Assembly: GCA_004794785.1 (NCBI GenBank)
Contig: SJOL01010677.1
Coordinates: 298,124-362,123 of the forward strand
From: Opisthorchis felineus
Taxonomy: Eukaryota > Platyhelminthes > Trematoda > Opisthorchiida > Opisthorchiidae
Reading direction: 5' to 3'
Length of the DNA stretch: 64,000 nt
Position numbers and translations under genes: made by a program. This document shows, one piece after another, positions 48,001 through 60,000 of the stretch. The notes under the pieces were generated by a model, which searched no databases, had not been told where the DNA came from, and saw only the letters and a program-made list of their open reading frames with translations. The first letter of the stretch is position 1. Each line of letters begins with the position of its first letter.

Positions 48001-51000
48001 TGACCTCATCACGTGTGAACATGGGTGAACTGTGCCAATGTTGGGCGAATTTAAAAGGCAGTGATCAGATCACGAGATCGTAAACAAATCGAGTACATGC
48101 TTGCGAAAAGTGACCACAATTTACCGACACTTAAAAAAAAAACCAAGGAAACACATGCACACCACAGTAAGGAACGTTATACTAGAAACCTGAGAATGAA
48201 ACACCTGATAAACCAATACAGCGAGGTCATGATTAAGGTTATACATACTGAGTTCTGGACAAAGCACGATGAGAGCAGTGAAAAATATCCTGAGGCCGGT
48301 TGTTGCAAACAGCGCAAGTACAATTATCAGCAACCAGGTCCCGAGCCGTGCAGAGCCAAAAGCGAAGCTAGCTCATTTATGGTATGCGGGGTGCAGACCA
48401 TTCGAGCCAGGTTCCTTGGAGGATTGATGTCGCACGCTGGATTTCGGTTGCTGATGGCGCGTTGGTGTCATTGTTCCATTCGAGCCCGCTGGGTTCTTCC
48501 ACCGGTTGTGTTTTGAAGTAGACCAGCTGAACTCTTCTTTGAAGTGCTCAGCCCACCGCTCAAGACGGCGATTGTGAGAGTGATTTGCCATTCCGTCTTT
48601 TTCACATATTGTTTCACGGACACGTGCCTTCTTTTGACCGGTTGATCGAATCAGCTGAAAGAGGGCGCGGCTCTTGCCTGCAGCGAAAGCCTTCTCCATC
48701 TCCTGGGCCTTCGAAATCCCCCAGTGTTTTCAATCATTCTTCAAGCTCCTGATTATCCGGTGCTTGAGGGATCTGCGTGCTACGCCACAGTCGCTAGTTG
48801 CTAGTATGGCCTTTCTGGCAGCAAAAAGATCTGCTGATCTCGACGATATCCAGTATTCATTTAGTCGAGTCAGATGGCCTGGACAAACAGTTCTGGAGGC
48901 TGAGAGCAAAGCTCCTTTAACCCGCTTCCATTCAACCACCAAGCAATCTTCGTCATCCGCATGACTGTGCGTTTCCATTAGCTTTCTAGTAATATCAGCT
49001 CGGTACTCTTCAGCTACTGAAACTTGTAGAAGTTGATGAACAGAGCTGCTCTCCTTTGGCACACGTAATGCTGACGGAAGCGAAGTGAAAACCGGGCCCG
49101 CACGATGGCGTGATCAGAGTCAGGTTGCGTACCCCAGAAGGAACGACAGTCCTTAAATGAGGCTCTCCATCGGCAACTGATAGCCACATGGTCCAACTGA
49201 GTCCAATTAACTCGATGTGAGCGTTTGTGTTGGAAGTTCGTACTGGCCAGGAACGAACGATGATCTGCACATAACTGAAAAAGTCGCTCCCCATTATCCG
49301 TACGCTCAGCATCGACTCCAAATCTACCACCTAATTGTGTTTCTTCCGGACTTAGTCGTCCGACTTGGGAATTCATATCACCCGCCAGGATTGCTAAATC
49401 CGTCCTTCTTGCCGATCGAAGCAGTTGTGACATCTTGATAAAACTCGTCCTTTTCAGTCTCAGAACCACCGTCTGTTGGAACAAACAAACCGTTCACCGC
49501 ATCGACCTGCGTTAATCTTAATTGAGCCAGACAACCGCACAGCACAAAGACGACTGTTTACTGGGATCTAGTCCAGTAAGGCACTTTCAGCCTTGGGGCT
49601 GAGTGCAACTCCCATACCGTAGATACCATGAGCCATTGCGTCAGGATCACCGGATACCCGAAGAATGGAATGTGGAACATCTGAGCTAGTCCTAAGCGGT
49701 TTGAGGTGCACGACCGGAGTGGGGTCTTGTATGCGTGTTTCGGAAACACAACATACATCGACAGAGAGGAAAAGGAAGGTTTCAGCAAGAGATGCCTGTT
49801 GCCCATTTGACATAGAGTACGGACGTTAAAGGCTGCAACGTGGATCAGATCTTTTCAGGATAGTAAGTGATTATTTTGGTTTATTTTTCTGGGCGAAGGC
49901 TTAGACACGGAGTAGTGGCTAGGGGACTGTCAGATGGGTTGATTGCACTGCATTGTTGGAGAAGGCCGGTGAGCGAATAGCTGCAAGGGCAACTGATGCT
50001 TCCCCGTTGCCCAGGGCGAAGGAGGTTTAGTTGAGGTATCCCACCTTGAGTCTTACTCAAAAATTTGACCCCCAAGGCAGTGGGAGGATGTAGGGTTTTG
50101 TTCAGGCACCCTGCCCCCATTCTCGGACTCAAGAGTCTGAACCACGAGACAGCGGGTGTCAGGGTTTTCTTGGGGGACCCTGCCCGGAGCTAATGACTCA
50201 ATAGTCTGAGATTCTTGGCTGCAGGTGACAGGCCTGGCCAGAGGACGCAGGGAGTAAGGCATTACTGTCTCACTCTTGATGCGGCTGCGGACGGCAGGGG
50301 CCTTGTGAGTGTAGCACCGGACTCTGGTAGGACTGTATTGAATAATGAGTCGACGGTCACGGTCAACCGTTGGGCGATCGGAGTGTGCGGTTTTTAGGGC
50401 CGACCTTTTCTAACCCGTCCTTCCTCGGGGGAAGGCAGCATCGCTGCTTTCATAAGTATGAACGTGCTGGTCGCCTAGGGGAAACGCCTTACTACCTTCA
50501 CACTCCTATTGCAGAGGACAGTACGACTTTACCTCCAGACCGCCTCGTAATACAGTTATTCGCAGTACGGAGACTCACTGTTCTTCGTCGGGCTGCTCCC
50601 CGTTGGCCTTTGTGGCATGGTTGAACCTTTAGGAACTGAGTTCCAGACAGTATACCCCGCAGTATCATTGAAGCACAGAAGCCCGAGCAGCACGACAACG
50701 TGACGGCTTTAAACGAACAAGCCGAAGCCAAAAAAATCATTTCTGGATGTCTGCATTGGTCGTTTTAGTGAGATTAGATAGCTCTTTCGTAGAGTTTCAG
50801 TGGAAGCACCTCAGTCAGTTAAGTTGGTAATTTACAAATCATGTATTAGGTATACGTTGATTCCAGTGGCTACAGTTGCGTTGATCGAGAAATGGGAGAG
50901 TACGAATCGGACACCTACTGAAAGTGATGGCTTAATCAGTGTTGAATTACTCTAGCTTATTGATGCAGGCGCAATATTGGCTGCGAGGCTTGGTCATGTC

Positions 51001-54000
51001 TGTGACCGTTGTAGTGTCGCGCTCTGGGTTCACACCCTGAGGCAGCAGCTGACAGTATGAATGAATTTACTGGTTAGTGCTTTGACAGTTGGCTATCAGA
51101 TCCTAAATTGTTTCTCTTCCGGTCGTTTCCTGACCGTACATCGCCGGGCGAAGTGAGCCCCATGAAGTCCTCTGACACGCAAAGCACATGGCCCAACCAG
51201 CATGCGGTGTGACCATCTCGACTACCGGCGTTTCTTCTTCCAAAAGCGATCCGATGTATATTGTCAGTATATCCAGTATATCAACTGGACCAGAATAGTG
51301 CTTCAGAGACATCGATGGTCTAACATTGAGAGTCTCCATCTATCTCCCGTGCGTACAAGTCGGGTCCTGCTCCATAAAAGCAGATTGGATAGCCCAGTGA
51401 CGTGTACTCTGCCCTTGACAAGAAAAACGGAATTCACACCGGCGACATAAATATCTGAGATTTGTAAAAGTCTCCCGATTTAAGGAGTGATTTCTGCTTC
51501 CGCCATGAAGTATACAGCTGGCTCACTACGTCAGGACTCGAGATTATGACGGTCTTCGGACGCTTCAGCCTCTAAAGATGCGAGGAAACATGCATATTCG
51601 ATGCAGTATACGCTGGCCGAATGGGACGGTCAATCACAAAAAGCACACAACAAGAAACTGGAAATTTGCAACCCCATCATGTGGTCAATAAACTAGCCCG
51701 AGCGGGCGCCGTACGGGGAGATTAGCAGGGATGCAGTGACCATACTGAACGATGACCACATCACACCGTTTTGTTTACTAGCTGATAAGGTAGACTTGCA
51801 TGCGAATCTTAAAAATAGACGAGTACATCAGCAAATAGGGCAGCATGCATTGCCCATCAACGAGTTGGACTACGTGAAGCAAAACGTTACACTTGATAAA
51901 GTGTTGCTCTGATGAAACTGCGACCGACCAATGATAAAACATGTCCCTCGAGCCTATGCATAGCTAGCTAGAATGACTTCATTCGCGGACTAATTCAGCA
52001 CAACGGCCTGAAGCCGGTGGCCTTCATATTGGGCTAGCAGTGGGCGGCAGCAGTTGGGCCGACATACAGTTGGTTGCTGAATAGCCGCAAGTTGAAAAAC
52101 GTTAGCGCACACAACTATATGAAGTGCGTCACTCAAGTTTGGGTTGAAGACCTACTCCAAGCAAACATCACGCTACACACTCATAGTTATCATTGGGGCT
52201 CTCAACAGAAGCAGTAGCAGCACTAACAAAAAAAATACACAGGACCAAACTCATTAGAAAAATTCTGCGAACTCAGTACTACTCAGGAAGACGTAATTAG
52301 AGACTGACTCAAGTTCGGTGAAAGAAAACGGCGACCAGTAGGTCAAAAAACGCTCGGGGCCTGAAAATGAATGGAATACAGTATGAAACCGGGTTTCTGG
52401 AACAGTGGATGTGGTAGGAAAATCATATGCCTTTTTCACGTTAAACCATCGCAGGATTTTCTAAAGATGTCCAGATAGGATTCTCAAGAGGACCTGATGG
52501 AACTCTCAGATCTTATCAATAGAAATCTAACGATGACTTATGTCAAGTTGAGGTGTCCTAAAACTGTTTGAGAAGTGTGCAACCTTTCGGGTTTCGTGTC
52601 GGAGGTCTCTTTGAGCCACCTTAACCTGACATGCAGTCACCTTCAGATTTCTACCAAGAAGAGTTGAGATCCTTATCGAATAACATTTAGGGTTTTACCA
52701 AGACTTCCCAAAAAATTGCAGGACACTTTGACATGAGGTACACGTAACACTAAAATGTTCCTCAAGACGACGTACAACCAAAGGAAACTGCCAAAAGATG
52801 CCTACGACCTCGAATGGGTCTCAAAAAGATGTAAGATTTCTGCATGAGTACATGTACGGGTGTCAAGATCTACACCTTGCCCTGCTACGGTTACAATTAC
52901 CGATGCTGAAACAACCTAAATGACTTCAATCCACTTCCATCAACGAAAAATCTGGGTCAACAAATATTCGAAATATGCATTCGCAAGTAACCCACCCATC
53001 AGTCCAGAGGGAGCCTCAGCAGTCATTTCGACGAATGGAGTAGGATCGTGGGATGACTTTCGCGAACGCTCTTCTTCTTTTCGTGCAGAAGAGAGGGCCT
53101 CTTCTGCAACAGCCAGAATCAGTTCCCCACTGACTGCTAATAAAGCGTCCGTTAATGTTCGTGTGATAAACCGTGCCTAGGAAAAACGAGAAAGGTGATA
53201 TGCATGGTAAAATGACGTGATATGACAGTCGAAAAAGCTTTTAAAGTGGAAGAAGCTGATTGCTTGTGACCGTGGAGAATCAGATTTTTTTGGTTCGGGT
53301 GAGGATTTCACCTATCTGTACACGGTACAAAGGTCAACAAAACTTTCAGTGAAGGTTGACCAGCTTCACTGGAAACGAAACGTGTGTCACATAGGTTCTT
53401 TGTTTAAAATGATCATTCAAAATAGTTTGTCTCCTCTGTTTGTACCACATTCAGAGTCATTTGAGCATCTGTGCCAAAAAAATAGCTCCCAATGAGACTC
53501 GGAAGCAAATTCGCATAGGCGGTCGATTACAATACCCAGTACGTCTGATTGTCACATCTTTACTGCTTTCCACTAGCACAAAGTAACTGAATAAGTTACA
53601 CAAACTGCCCGTTGTTCACATGGTAACAGGGAGTTGTATGCAGCGGCATGTAATCACTGCTAATGTGAGGTACAGGATTAATATAAATTGCATTCTTCTA
53701 AGCCAATGTAAAACTAGTTCTAGATAGCTCTGAATTTGGATACGAGCTATTGGCCGAAAGGTCCGTGCAACGACCCAATCTTACATTTCCGAGTGCGCCT
53801 GGCTAGACCTGCACTGTCTGTCAGTATCTCAGCTTTCATGCTTCTTCGGCCAGCTGTGCGCCGAAAGGATGCAACAGCTGAGCGATTGAGCTTATCCACT
53901 AGTTCCGGAGGCCAGAAATACAAAAGACGTTGAAAGACCGTGAAGACTAAGGTGAGCAACTTATCCTAGCAAGCACGACGTTCTTCTGGTCCACCTCAGC

Positions 54001-57000
54001 CGTTATGACTAGTACAAGTTACATCGTTATATCTTCAAACGGAGAGCTGAAGAGGATAAGATGCGAGCTCCCGATCAAAGTGTCTATAGTTCGAACCCAC
54101 GGTCGGTTTCTCGATTTTTCCTGTCGTGATCCGGGTAACTCTCATGCCTTCTGCGGATTGTGTGATAGCTAGGCGCAGGGGGGTGCCACAGTTGCACAAT
54201 TTGATCAACATGTCAAAGTATGGGAAGCCCTTAGACTTGGGTAATCGGAACAACCAATGAGCCTGTCCGGATGGTTTCAAGCTTATCACTACCTGTCGAC
54301 TGATTGCAGGAAACCGATTAACCACCTTTACCACTGTCGTATGGGGCTGCCAAACTTGACGAGCACCAGCGTCAAAACGCAAACAGATCGCCGAATTAGT
54401 GAAAAAGCATTACGTAGAGGAGATGTTCCAAGGATTTGCGATAAACAAACCTACCATCAAATGAGGATGCTGAAATTCGCTGAGGTTTTAGGCAACAAGG
54501 TGTCAGTGGTTCTAACACAGACGATGGTGATAGAACCAATATAACATTGACTACCTCTTCCATTTTACATGTCTTGAAAGGCATTAGCTGTCTTCATGTA
54601 CCAAGGGAAAACAATCGAAAACCAACAGAAAATATATACTTACCGTTTCCGCTTGTTGGTCTTCTTCCGACAAAGCACCAAAGACTTTGCGGAATTCATT
54701 GGGAGTGAGCGGCGCTAGCGTGTCAGGCGTAGCCTGTTCAGAACATAGTGGGATAGTGGACGATAACCAAAGCAAACGGATAAACATGTACGCATCCATT
54801 TATTGCAATTACATAACTGCTGAGATGATGCGATCAGGTCGTAAACCGATCGTACGCGAGAAATCACGAATCGGAGGTAGAATAAACAAACGGGCCAGAA
54901 GTTTGTGGAATAACTTTCCTACATGTCGAGCAGCGGCTGAAGGAATAGCATAGAAAACCATAGTGTTAAAGCCTGTGAATCCAAAAGAGTGAATGAAATA
55001 GTCAAGTGGCACACAGCCTTCAGGAAGTTGTGGAAGCATTGCCATAGCGCCCCAAGCTTTCCAATACGATACAAACTGAGTGGGCAGCTTACCGAGTTGC
55101 CGATTAAAAAACCTGATGCGTTAGGTGGATTTAGGGGAACTACACCAGATTTGGCATCTGCATCACGGGGACTTTCCAGAACAGCAACACGCTGAGCACC
55201 TAACGATGAGGGCGCACGCTGTAGGCTGACCGTTTCAGTCGGCGCTTCAGACGGACTGTGGGTGACATCACTCTTTGGACTCAAGAGTGCGGACGATTCT
55301 TCAAAAGTGTCTTGTTCTTCGTCGCTTGCCTCATTGTTTACCAGAGGTTTTGCGGAGGCTACACGATTTGCTCCTGTTTCTTCTTCCATTACTATGTCGC
55401 CTTCTGCATCACGTTCGGCATCAGGTGCAGCGCCCAAAACTAAGAAATTAGGGAAGAGTGGCATGAAAATAAGGAGTAAAAATAATGTAACATTGGAATT
55501 AAATAAAGTGGCTTCACAGGAGATGGTCGAAGGGATTGAAATCCCACCTCCAAAGTTAGGTCAAGAGCAACGGTCCTCAGTTTTGGGCTGACGAACACCC
55601 TGTGGGGGAACACTACCATCAAGTTCTATCCGTTTGAGATGCCCGTGTTAGAAACATAGAGTACGATAAGAACGATAAAATAATGCCCGAAAACACGAAA
55701 TTATGACTTACGCATGCAAAATCAACGCTACCGCTTCGTCACATTAAGGTCCTCAACAACAATTCGCACCGAATAAGTAAACAAAAAACTAGACTCTCAC
55801 CAGTATCACCAGCAACGGCAGCCATTTCTTTGGCCTTTTTCTTCTCCAACTTTTCAAGTTCATCACGGAGCCAAGCGGGAAGAGCTCGTTTCTTTGTTCC
55901 ATCACTCTGATCATGTTCTAGTCCTTTGGGAGGCCAAGCACCAGTGCTGACGGCCGCCTCCTCTAAAATCACAGAATATCCGGTGACAAGATAGCATGTA
56001 AAGATGAAACCAATCGGGGAACGACAGCGACTAAAGCCGATAGTTCGTCAATACAAAGAGGTGTAAAAGTTACCACGAATGTCTCTCCCTATATAACACT
56101 TTCTAGAGTGACAACTCTCGGTCAGTCCCTCTCGAATTTCGAATACGTGGTGCACCAGAATAATAGACCCATCCATTTTTCACCTTGTATCCACTCCCGG
56201 TCAGTTCAACAGTAAACTTTTTAGCCAGCAGGTGACGAATACGGTCAGAAAATGAATCAAATACGAGGAAAGATAAGAAACAGGACGATTTCTAATCATA
56301 AAAGATGTTCTCCGACCCCACCCTTAAAAAACCTTTACACAACGGTTTGATCTACTTTTAAGGTGTATCTATAACACATTAATCAGTGTTTCTCCGGTCA
56401 CGTCCAAGGACGCCCACCAACTCAGTCCTGTAGTAACCAACCCACGTACCCATGTACACTTGATGCACAAATGTGCCGCACAGTTTTTCACTGAAACTGA
56501 TATCCGAATTACGAACTGGCCACTGCAGGACCTTGATTCTAGGTAACCAAAGCCAGCTCCGTGTAAGGTAAGCATGCATCGTCGTGTCCTTGTGCTGAAA
56601 CACGACTCCCATGTTTCTACTCCTGACAGTCAGAGGCAACGAGAATTGAATCAGCGACTTGACGTACGCATCGGAGTTTTGAGTGTCATCCAGTATTGCC
56701 AGCTCACTCAATTTGCGAGCTGCCACAGCGCGTTTGTCATTATTCCTTCGACTGAAACTAACCTCATCTGTATGGATGTCACGCTACTAATAATTCCATG
56801 AATCTGGTCCACCTAGGTTGAACCTTTTTATCGCTAGAGACGATACTACTACACTGAGGATTCCAGGCAACATTAGTCGGTCGGAGATGGGCGGTGTTGC
56901 ATCTGAGACCATGTAACCTCAGTATGCTTCTTAAGCCTCAGACATAATGATTCGTCGATCCTGTAGTATTCATGTAGACATTTTGAAGAAAAATTCCCAT

Positions 57001-60000
57001 CTTCCTGGAAGCGACGGTTACGATAAACCAGTTTTCAAGTCACCGCACCTTCGTTTTTACCTCCCGTAGGTTAAACAAAGCTTCAACTTTGTAGTGAAGC
57101 AAGTAAATTCACGAAAAAGCCCAGTTTATAACATTATTTGACAGCATCCACCGCTCTAAAGTAGCGTTTCACGAGGTGGGCTATAGAGCTAGGTTAGAAT
57201 TTGATGGGTCATATGGTTGTTTACAATTGGGGATATTTACAATTAATTAGCATTGCTATTCCGCTTATCAAAATGTCGAAACAATCCAGAAAGCCATCCT
57301 CTGTATTATCATGGGTGATACCGTCCGTATCTTCTTTTGATACCACCGATCTGTGGGTCGCGACCTTGAGTCTCTGTACAAACCAGGATGATTCCAGGCA
57401 TTCGTTGCTAACGGACTCATGCTGTTGAATGTCCGTGCAGATATGCAGGCATGTCCCTAACAGGTCAGTATTGGTTTTCTGGGTAGACGTGATTACGAAG
57501 CTTGTTCGCTCGGAGTAGGCCTCAAAAAGGTATTCACGAGTACATTATGGAAAGTAGTGAACAACTGACCAAGTACGGAATGCGTTCAAAACAAGTAACC
57601 AACAAAAGCGAATGAGTTACCATTTATGCCATAGGGTTGCACAAACAAGGGTGGACCATATCCGAAAAGTCTTTGCTTATTGAGTTTCAAGAGTCGTATT
57701 CAGCGCAGACTTTCAAGTGTAGTCAACATGCTTCAACGAAACAACGAAACATACTCAACGATTTACTGAATGACCATCGGATTGATAGTTAAAGGCTGGT
57801 AGCCATCCAATGAACTCATCCATCGCATTAGATATCAGTTTTTGTGCACACTGATTTTCCAAGACACGCCACTGCAAGGGAAGGCAGTAATGGGTCTTTA
57901 ATAGGGATGAGCCATTTCCAGAGAGATCGAGTCGAGTCTCACATCGGACATTCTCATGTACCCTTCTGAGGGGTGTTGTCTCTTCGGGGGACCTCTGTTT
58001 GGGTGCATGACTCTTACTGTTCATGCATAAAATAAAGAGAGGACGGCAAAGGCGTCGGACAAAAGGAGCAAAGGGTAGATATGCTGAAAAGTTCGAAAGC
58101 CACTGCTTTAAAGTGTCCGTTTTTGAATGATCTCATCAATAGTTACTTTAAAAGTGTTTCAGTGTATCAGTATGGTCAATTTCACTGAAGCTTACCTACC
58201 TACACACATGAAATTACCCTGTATGGCCGGCTGTATGAAGTCACGAGAAAACCGAGGCACCGAACCTCAAATGGCAAAATTAACAACAGATCCCTTCAAG
58301 AAAGGCTTGAAACTGGCGGTGATGAAGCGTACGGAACTCGACGAAGTGCACCACGAAAAAAAATGGTTTCACAGCAAGATGTATATCCAAACATTCTGCA
58401 GTGCTTAGTGACATAGGACGCGATGTACATCAAAGGGCCTGGTAAACCGGCAAATACCGGCTGACATCTAATTCGTTCTGTTTAACTCTTTCTCGCGCCG
58501 GACGCTAGTCCCACTGTAGCAGTTTGGAAGCCCCCGATGTAAACCACTCACCGAACGCAGACAACAGATGTTCCGGAACAGGCAAGCGTGGCATTGTTCC
58601 ATGGGGCGATAGTCTGGGTCGCGGTAAGCAGGAACCAACAGGACGATCCAGGGTAGGACGTGAACTGGCTGCTGCGAAAGCTGATGGGAATAAACCTGCC
58701 GGTTTGGCTTCCGTCGTGTTTGACCGCACTGCGGGTTGCATCCGAATGTCGACATCGTAATATCCTTCATCGACAGGCTCAGTGTGATGCGGCGGAACAC
58801 GATAGTCTTGATCTCCGTTGGATTGGAAGTGTTCTTCATCGGGCTCAAAATGTGGAACTTCTAGATGTGAAGGTTCTGGATGCTAATACAGACAGAAAAT
58901 ACATAACAAAGTTAGTAGGAAGCTAGCTGCGTAGCGCTCCCTCACATGATAACAGTGACAGAATGGGATAATCCTGTCAAAGAAACATTCCCCATGAGTA
59001 CCGCATCATGTCAGTTGCTCGGGTTGTTCTAAATTATTATTGAAAAACAAGTGACGGTATTAGGGCTAAAAGGTTCCTTCTGCTTGAGATTCTCAATCTA
59101 GTTCGCACCGTTTGATCACGCCGGTGTATCGTGAAAAATGATTCCGCCCTCCAGGTTTTTCTGCGGATGTGATCCAGAGGGAGGGTAAACCTATATATAT
59201 ATAGAACATTTAATAAAAACGTGCCACGCGAGTACAGCAGCAGCGTCAAGCGGTAAAGCCGGCTAGTTTACACATATGTATCAAGTTTGTAAGATCTACG
59301 CACCCTAAAGCGAACGATGAGATCAAACTTCTTGCTGGTAGCCAACCATAAAAAACGGATGCCGTGGCCTCATGGATAAAAATTGCGGCTTCTGCAATTT
59401 CTTCGAAGTTATGTCCTGCGATTTGCCCAGTGATTTTCTGTCCCATAGCTATGATGTTTAGGATTCAATCCCACCCCATGCGTATTGTCTCATCTAGGTT
59501 TTTAAGAGATTAGGAGTCCAGAGCACGGAAAGACTGCTTCGACGTTTACTTGAGGGTCGAAAACTGCAGTAAGCAACTTCAAGACAATTAGGGATCTACC
59601 GGACACATTTGTGCAGGCACGGCAACATACGATTTAGATGACCACTGGTACATCGCAATGTGTAGCGAATCCCCAGCACTGCTGGCTTTCTGGGCATCCG
59701 AGTTGCATTCAATTACGTGGACAATTGTGTGGAAATATCTGGTTCGGAAGTATCCTCAGAATGGCGTTCACTAGCGAACTGTTGTCATGTTTTCGCTGCA
59801 AATCCGTCTACAAAAAATTTTCCCATTAAAAATTTTCATTCCAATTTTCCGGTCGACTGTTGGTGTGTACTGTTCTTGCCATCAAGCATGTTGACGTTTT
59901 GTATTATATATATCGTTCAGCTGTAGCACCCTTTCAGTGCCTAACTGCCATGCCGCAAGAAGGAAGCACGAGGGCTGGGGTACTGCCAGGTTGCCCAAGC

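Noticed and set aside
53747..53959. Open frame with a good downstream GTAAGA donor inside PNISR intron 5, considered as an extra exon
   Set aside because: Exons 5 and 6 already join in phase 0. The visible acceptor of this frame gives the wrong phase, and no matching segment exists in the PNISR family as I know it.
57755..58024. 89-codon minus-strand frame in PNISR intron 2
   Set aside because: Exon 2 and exon 3 join in phase without it, it has no PNISR-like content, and no clear splice sites bound it.
59361..59480. GTGGCCTCATGGATAA, similar to an arginine tRNA A-box
   Set aside because: No acceptor or anticodon stem pairing, and the B-box-like sequence is too far downstream for a tRNA.
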